Of a stretch of DNA of 64,000 nt, positions 59,403-64,000 are shown piece after piece (position 1 is the first letter of the stretch; every line of letters begins with the position of its first letter). Source of the DNA: Geosiphon pyriformis (taxonomy: Eukaryota; Glomeromycota; Glomeromycetes; Archaeosporales; Geosiphonaceae). The position numbers and the translations under genes were made by a program. The stretch covers positions 549,893 to 613,892 of the forward strand of contig JAAOMT010000436.1 in assembly GCA_016748015.1 (NCBI GenBank). Reading direction: 5' to 3'. The notes below the pieces were generated by a model. It was not told the origin of the DNA, ran no database searches, and saw only the letters and a program-made list of their open reading frames with translations.

Positions 59403-60069
59403 TTAATATTTTAAAAATAATTATTAATAAAACAATTAAAAGATAAACATATATCATGTCATTATAAAAAGAAAAAAAAAATTCAAAATCTTATGTTTTA
59501 TATAATTTTATATAACATGTAATTTTGGATTTTTATTAGCCAATTAGAATATAAAAATGTTTAAATCTTATAACTTTAAATAGTACATAATTTATTAAAC
59601 AATTAGAATATAAAAATACAATTTAATTTATGGTACATAAATTGAATTTTTAGTATGCTGAATTTTTTGTGTTTATTATATGACTATATTCAAATATATT
59701 GCAAAATTTTAGGTGTTAATTTGTAAGAGTTTTATAAATATAAAACTTATTGTATTGTGTTATAATTAAGAAAGTTTGCATATTAAGAAAGTTTAGCAAT
59801 AAATAAAATCAAAAATACAATATTAAAAATGTGATAAATTAAGAAATAAAAAACATAAATAAAATATATATTAGATCAAAAAATAAAAAACATGTTAGAT
59901 TAAAAGATAAAAAACACATTAGATTAAATAGTTATTTTTATATAAATAAAACAATACAATAAGTTGAAATGTTTAAGTTAGTATATTTTTATAATAATTT
60001 TAATCATAAGTTTGATTATATTTATTATATAAGTTTAATTATATTATGCTATATATTTATAGTATATAT
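59403..60069. other. AT-rich spacer, no gene seen
   Basis: No open frame or homology to the elements is visible. It contains a small tandem repeat at 59871-59931 and many A/T runs. It may be older decayed repeat sequence. Confidence 0.5.
59871..59931. repeat. Tandem repeat, 24-bp unit, about 2.5 copies
   Basis: Units TTAGATCAAAAAATAAAAAACATG (59871-59894), the close variant at 59895-59918 and a partial third, TTAGATTAAATAG, at 59919-59931. Confidence 0.75.
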
Positions 60070-60734
60070 TGTTACAAGTGATTATTTAGAAGGTTAATAC
60101 AAATAATAAACTTGTAACTTAGTGCTCAATAGCTGGTAATATTGGTGATTTTTAAAGATTTTAGAGTTTAAAGATTTTGGTTGAGTTCTTTGTATAATGG
60201 ACAAAGATTTAATTAATGGTTTCTTCTGTGAATTTTTTTTTTAACATAGTGGCCAGTTTATTTTGGCAGTTATGCCCTTTTAATAAGCTATCCTTAAATT
60301 TTTACTTTTGTTCTTAAGTCTTTTATCAGGCTATTTTTAATGTCAAATACTTAGCACTTAATTTTTTTAATCAATTAGTAAACAACAAAGAAATAAAATA
60401 AAAAAAAATAAAAAAAATAAAAAAAGAAAATAAAAAATTAGTATTTCATCAATAGTTATGATTAAGAGTTATTGTTTCAATATAATTAAGTATTAGATTT
60501 TATTAATATAGAGTGTTAATAGAATAAAATGAATTAATATTTTTTAATCAAATAATAATAAAATGAATTTAATAATAATAAATAATTTTATTAATATGGG
60601 AATAATTTTACTACAATTTATAAAAAACTATTTTTTAAAAGAAAAAGTATTGTTCTAAATTAATATAAACTTTATTGAATTCTTTTGGAATTATTTTTTT
60701 TGTTTTTAATATTTTTGTTATATATATATAATTT

Positions 60735-63273
60735 TCGCCTTTTCTGTGGTACATATTCTATAATCCATTTCTGTATGAGGTTAAAAGACAAAAGAGTGTG
60801 TGTGGTTATAAATTAAATTCTTATTTTATTTTTAAAACTGGCAGAGTGGAATCTCAGGTTGGGTTGACTTTGTTTTTTGCTGCTGGCACTTTTGTCAATA
60901 ATACAATCTGAGTTGGTAGTAGTCAAGCTGCTATGCAACACATTTTCAATATTGCAAGTGAATTTTTTTAGTTTAATAACATTTCCATCAATAATGACAA
61001 GACTGTGGTCATCTCTATTAACTGTTAAGTCAAAAACTCTTATCTGACTATTAGTGGCTTGCCCATTTCTGTTGCCAAAAAAAGAGAGTCACATTACTAC
61101 CTGGGTATCTTTTTGTCTTCTGAGAATTTATTGAAACCTAGTATGGCTAAGACTTATTTGGATGTTCAATTTTTTGTCAATCTTGTTTTAAAAAAGGCAA
61201 TCTCAGATAAACAGTTTGCATATTTGGTATCTGCAGTTCTTTACCTAATTATAAGTTATAAAATTCAATTCAGTTTCATTCTTATTGGTGTGTGTAATAA
61301 ATAGAATGCTCTCATTTGCAAAGGCTTGAAGTCTAAGTCTGGTCTGCCACTTGATTTTCCCAATGACACAATCTATTATCTTTCTTTGTATAGTTTGAAG
61401 ACATTTGAACAAGTTTAGACTGAGAGCAAATTGGCCTTAGTTGTTTTCTTTGCAAATTCAGTTGGTATTTTAGACAAGTTATTTTCTCATAGGTCACATA
61501 ATTTTCAGGTTCTCAGCTGGTGTTCACTTTACCCTTTATAGTTTTTGGCTTATGTCAATATCACTCTTTCAAATAACTTTTTGGTAGGTATAATGCATAT
61601 ATTTCTGAGTATGATTTGTTCTTGGACAACTTTCTGGCCAGTGCTTTCTGTTTTTGGGGTGGAACTTCTATGTCTCATGTCCTTGGTGAGTTGACTTATC
61701 TTAAGCATGTTTCTTCATTTTGATGTTATAGTATTGCTTTCATAGACCAATTGCATGACTAAAACAGTACTGTTTTTAAGTAAAAGACATTTAAGCAGTA
61801 AAAGTGATTGGACTCCCATGGCCCTGTTCCTATTTGGTTTGAACTTTTTATTCAATTTCTCAGTTGTGTTACTGTTTTCTTTATTAGTTCTCTCCTTTTA
61901 AAGAGTCATGGTTTTTTAGATATTTTGCAATCTTATAAGTTTGATATTGTCAGAGACAATCTGCTGTATGCTAATGTGAGTCATCTTTCAGTCTATACAA
62001 ATAGATCTTTGAGTGGCTTGAAAACTTTAGGTGTAAGGACTAGTGCAGCTGTTTTTTTGAGAACATTAATTTGGGTTTAGGTGTATAGATTTCTAGTTTG
62101 TTGTCTTCTACTATAATGGAACTGTAAGCTATTGCTTTGGCTCTTAAATGTGTTTTCCCTTCTTATTTTGTGGACCTGTTCATAAACAGCCAGGCTGCCT
62201 TGAATGTATATAGATCAGATTTGAAGTTTATTTGTCTGGATTTTAGGAATTGGTGTTGGATTAAACATCATTATATTGTAAGCACTATTTGTTACAAGAA
62301 TTTAAATATCAGTTGGCATAAGATCAGAGGTCACTTTGGCATTTCTGGCAATAAGTGTGCTGATGAGTTTGCCAAAGCAACTGCTGTTTTCAATTGGCAT
62401 CTACCTCATTTGATTAGTGAAAATTATCTTAGGGCTGGTGGTATTGCAGTTTCTGGTAATTCTAGACATTTTGTTTAAGAGATTTTTTGGTTTGTTAATT
62501 GTGCACATTGGAAAACTGGTTTTGGTTCTCAGGTTGTGGAGGATAGTATGCATGTAAAGATTGATTGGTTCAAATTGTCTTTAGTGTGGAATTCTAATTC
62601 TCATTTGGCAGCTGGTTTTACTAGTAAATAGACTATTGGTTCCTAAATGTATTTTATAAAAGCTCTCTATTATCAGTTTCCTGTTGCTGTATGTAAGCAA
62701 TTATATAATAAGTATTATTCCAGTATGATTTGTTTGTTTTGTGGTGATGTTGAAGTATCCAACCATGTCTTTTTTTGTCTGTTTGATGCTGCTGATTATG
62801 CTTGGTTGTTGAATACTTATGCATCTGTTTGGAGGGTGCACTTTGATTTACTTTGTTCTTTTTCTTGTGTTTCATAGTTGTTGTCTACTTGTGCTTCTGA
62901 TGTTGTAATTAGCATGACACTGTCCAAGAGTTTTGTTTTTAATAATTGGTATTATGAGTCTATTTCAGTTTTTAAAGATTCTAAGATTGTAAGTCAACAT
63001 ATTGTGGATTTTGTGCATAGTTTTTGTCTTGCATTCTGAAAGAATATCTGGTTGGTGCATGCCAAGCACCATGCTTTTATGAAAAAAAATGGCCTGATTC
63101 CATGTAATGGTTCTATTTCTGTTCTGGTGTTAGGTTTTCTTTCAATGCTTTTAGTTGACATGATTAAATTATTGGGTGTAGCTAAAGCAGTGGATGTGGG
63201 TTTTGAATTTCATAAATCTTGTTTGTTTTTCTCAGGTATAAGAAATGTGGTCTTTGTTCATATAGATGCCTAG
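60735..63273 (+). pseudogene. Lin-5 ORF2 remnant: end of RT, RNase H, zinc knuckle
   Basis: Reads PFLWYIFYNPFLYEVKRQKSVCGY at the start (RT motif after LDQGEVFS), then GTFVNNTI for the FVDD box (both Asp lost), LGIFLSSENLLKPS (about 61100), and RNase H pieces (VYTNRSLSGLK about 61995; FINSQAALNVYRSD about 62180; GNKCADEFAKATA about 62350). C-terminal CLFCGDVEVSNHVFFC is at about 62728-62778 and the end IDA, stop, at 63271-63273. Broken into short segments by many stops (e.g. 61302, 62078, 62476, 62875) and frame changes. Confidence 0.85.
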
Positions 63274-63404
63274 TGTTGTTTTGATTAGCCTAAGTGGTTA
63301 ATTATGTGTGGAAAATGCATAATTCACATCTAGTTTAAATTATTTGTATAATGTATTGTACTAGGCAGTGTTTGGACTTCACTTGTTAAATATTAATAAA
63401 AAAA
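60735..63404 (+). mobile_element. Lin-5: 5'-truncated LINE
   Basis: Begins abruptly inside the RT domain and runs to the conserved 3' UTR and A-rich tail (AATAAAAAAA). A perfect 14-bp duplication TATATATATAATTT lies at 60721-60734 and 63405-63418, derived from the LTR it entered. 5' truncation with a TSD is the usual product of incomplete target-primed reverse transcription. Closest in sequence to Lin-1 and Lin-4. Confidence 0.9.
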
Positions 63405-63575
63405 TATATATATAATTTATGTTATATTAAATTCTTAAAAATCTTACAATTCTTCAAGAAAAATTCTGGAATTCTGCAATTTCTTAAAAAAAATTCTGGA
63501 ATTTTTCATTTATTATACTTATTTCTAATTGACTATTTTATCTATTATTATAATTCCTAATTTTTATAAGTAATA

Positions 63576-64000
63576 ATATATTTATAATTATGTATTATAT
63601 ATAACATATTATTATAATATAAGATAACATTATTATAGAATGTTTGATTATATATTTTACTAAAAAAAAAAAAAAATAATTCTATAATAATCAATAATAA
63701 TATAATATATAATTATCTTTTTAGCATAAAATTGATTATTTTATTATAAGTTTAAATAATATAAAATAATTTGAAATATAAAAAGTATTTTAAAAATAAA
63801 TAAAATTTAACAACTTTTATTATTATTAATAATAATAATTAATATTAATAATATTAAAAAAAATCTTTAATAATAATATATAAAATATTTTTTAGATAAA
63901 TTTTTATTTTATTACATATAAAAAAAAATATATTGTATTTAATTTTAAAATTAGAATAATTATATTATATTAATAATAAAAAATTAACAAAAATACTATA
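63576..64000. other. AT-rich end of window, no gene seen
   Basis: Nearly pure A/T with short (AT)n and (TAA)n-like runs. I see no homology to the elements and no usable reading frame. Confidence 0.5.

Larger units (their letters stand above)
60070..63575 (+). repeat. Solo LTR of the Gyp-1 family, split by Lin-5
   Basis: Starts TGTTACAAGTGATTATTT and follows the Gyp-1 LTR block by block on this strand (AACTTGTAACTTAGTGCTCAATA, GTGGCCAGTTTATTTTGGCAG, TTAGTATTTCATCAATAG). It continues after Lin-5 at 63419 to end ATAAGTAATA at 63575. LTR length without Lin-5 is about 820 bp, close to the 784 and 884 bp of the Gyp-1 copies. ATAT flanks both ends (60066-60069 and 63576-63579), consistent with a 4-bp duplication though low in complexity. 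No internal region is attached. The orientation matches the plus-strand reading of the Gyp-1 LTRs, so formally minus for transcription; '+' is only the reading direction used here. Confidence 0.75.

Noticed and set aside
59403-60069. Possible host gene or promoter between the two repeat blocks
   Set aside because: No open frame, splice pattern or codon bias visible; only A/T-rich sequence and a small tandem repeat.

Overview
The window looks like a eukaryotic, very AT-rich, transposon-packed genome. I see no host protein-coding gene, rRNA, tRNA or CRISPR array. Every protein-coding signal belongs to two kinds of retrotransposon. One is a family of non-LTR elements (LINEs) with ORF1 carrying an RRM-like region and a CCHC knuckle, and ORF2 carrying an APE endonuclease, reverse transcriptase, RNase H and a C-terminal CCHC-like motif. 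The other is Ty3/gypsy-type LTR elements with gag, protease, a cysteine-rich region, dUTPase, RT, RNase H, integrase and a further 3' ORF. Base composition and protein style resemble arbuscular mycorrhizal fungi (Glomeromycotina, e.g. Rhizophagus or Gigaspora). That assignment is an inference from memory and is not proven here.

Layout: the window can be read as one nested stack. The oldest layer is a minus-strand LINE relic, Lin-0 (about 22619-26126, 51961-52254 and 59010-59402), decayed almost to pure A/T. Into it went a Ty3-like element Gyp-0 (minus, left window edge to 22618), Lin-3 (minus, 26136-51951) and Lin-4 (plus, 52271-59000). Gyp-0 was itself hit by an LTR sequence (about 1902-9562), which contains Lin-1 (plus, 1956-8681), and by Lin-2 (minus, 13329-20155). 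Lin-3 was hit by two LTR elements, Gyp-1 (30896-40971) and Gyp-2 (42027-50851). To the right, a solo LTR of the Gyp-1 family (60070-63575) contains a 5'-truncated LINE, Lin-5 (60735-63404). Target-site duplications support most of these insertions: 9-14 bp for the LINEs and 4 bp for the LTR elements.

No element is intact. Nearly all coding damage is of the C-to-T / G-to-A type (Trp, Gln and Arg codons turned into stops), plus a few frameshifts. Several catalytic residues are lost: protease Asp to Asn in Gyp-1, RT YLDD to YLDN in Gyp-2, RT FVDD to FVDN in Lin-1. Deeper layers are more AT-rich than shallower ones.

The most notable points are: (1) a homologous, unrecognised third ORF between integrase and the 3' LTR in both Gyp-1 and Gyp-2, with the polypurine tract inside the reading frame; (2) a dUTPase and a cysteine-rich region inserted between protease and RT; (3) an ATGA stop/start overlap between LINE ORF1 and ORF2; and (4) an exact Tn5/Nextera mosaic-end adapter sequence at 49875-49893, which marks an artificial junction in the assembly just inside Gyp-2.
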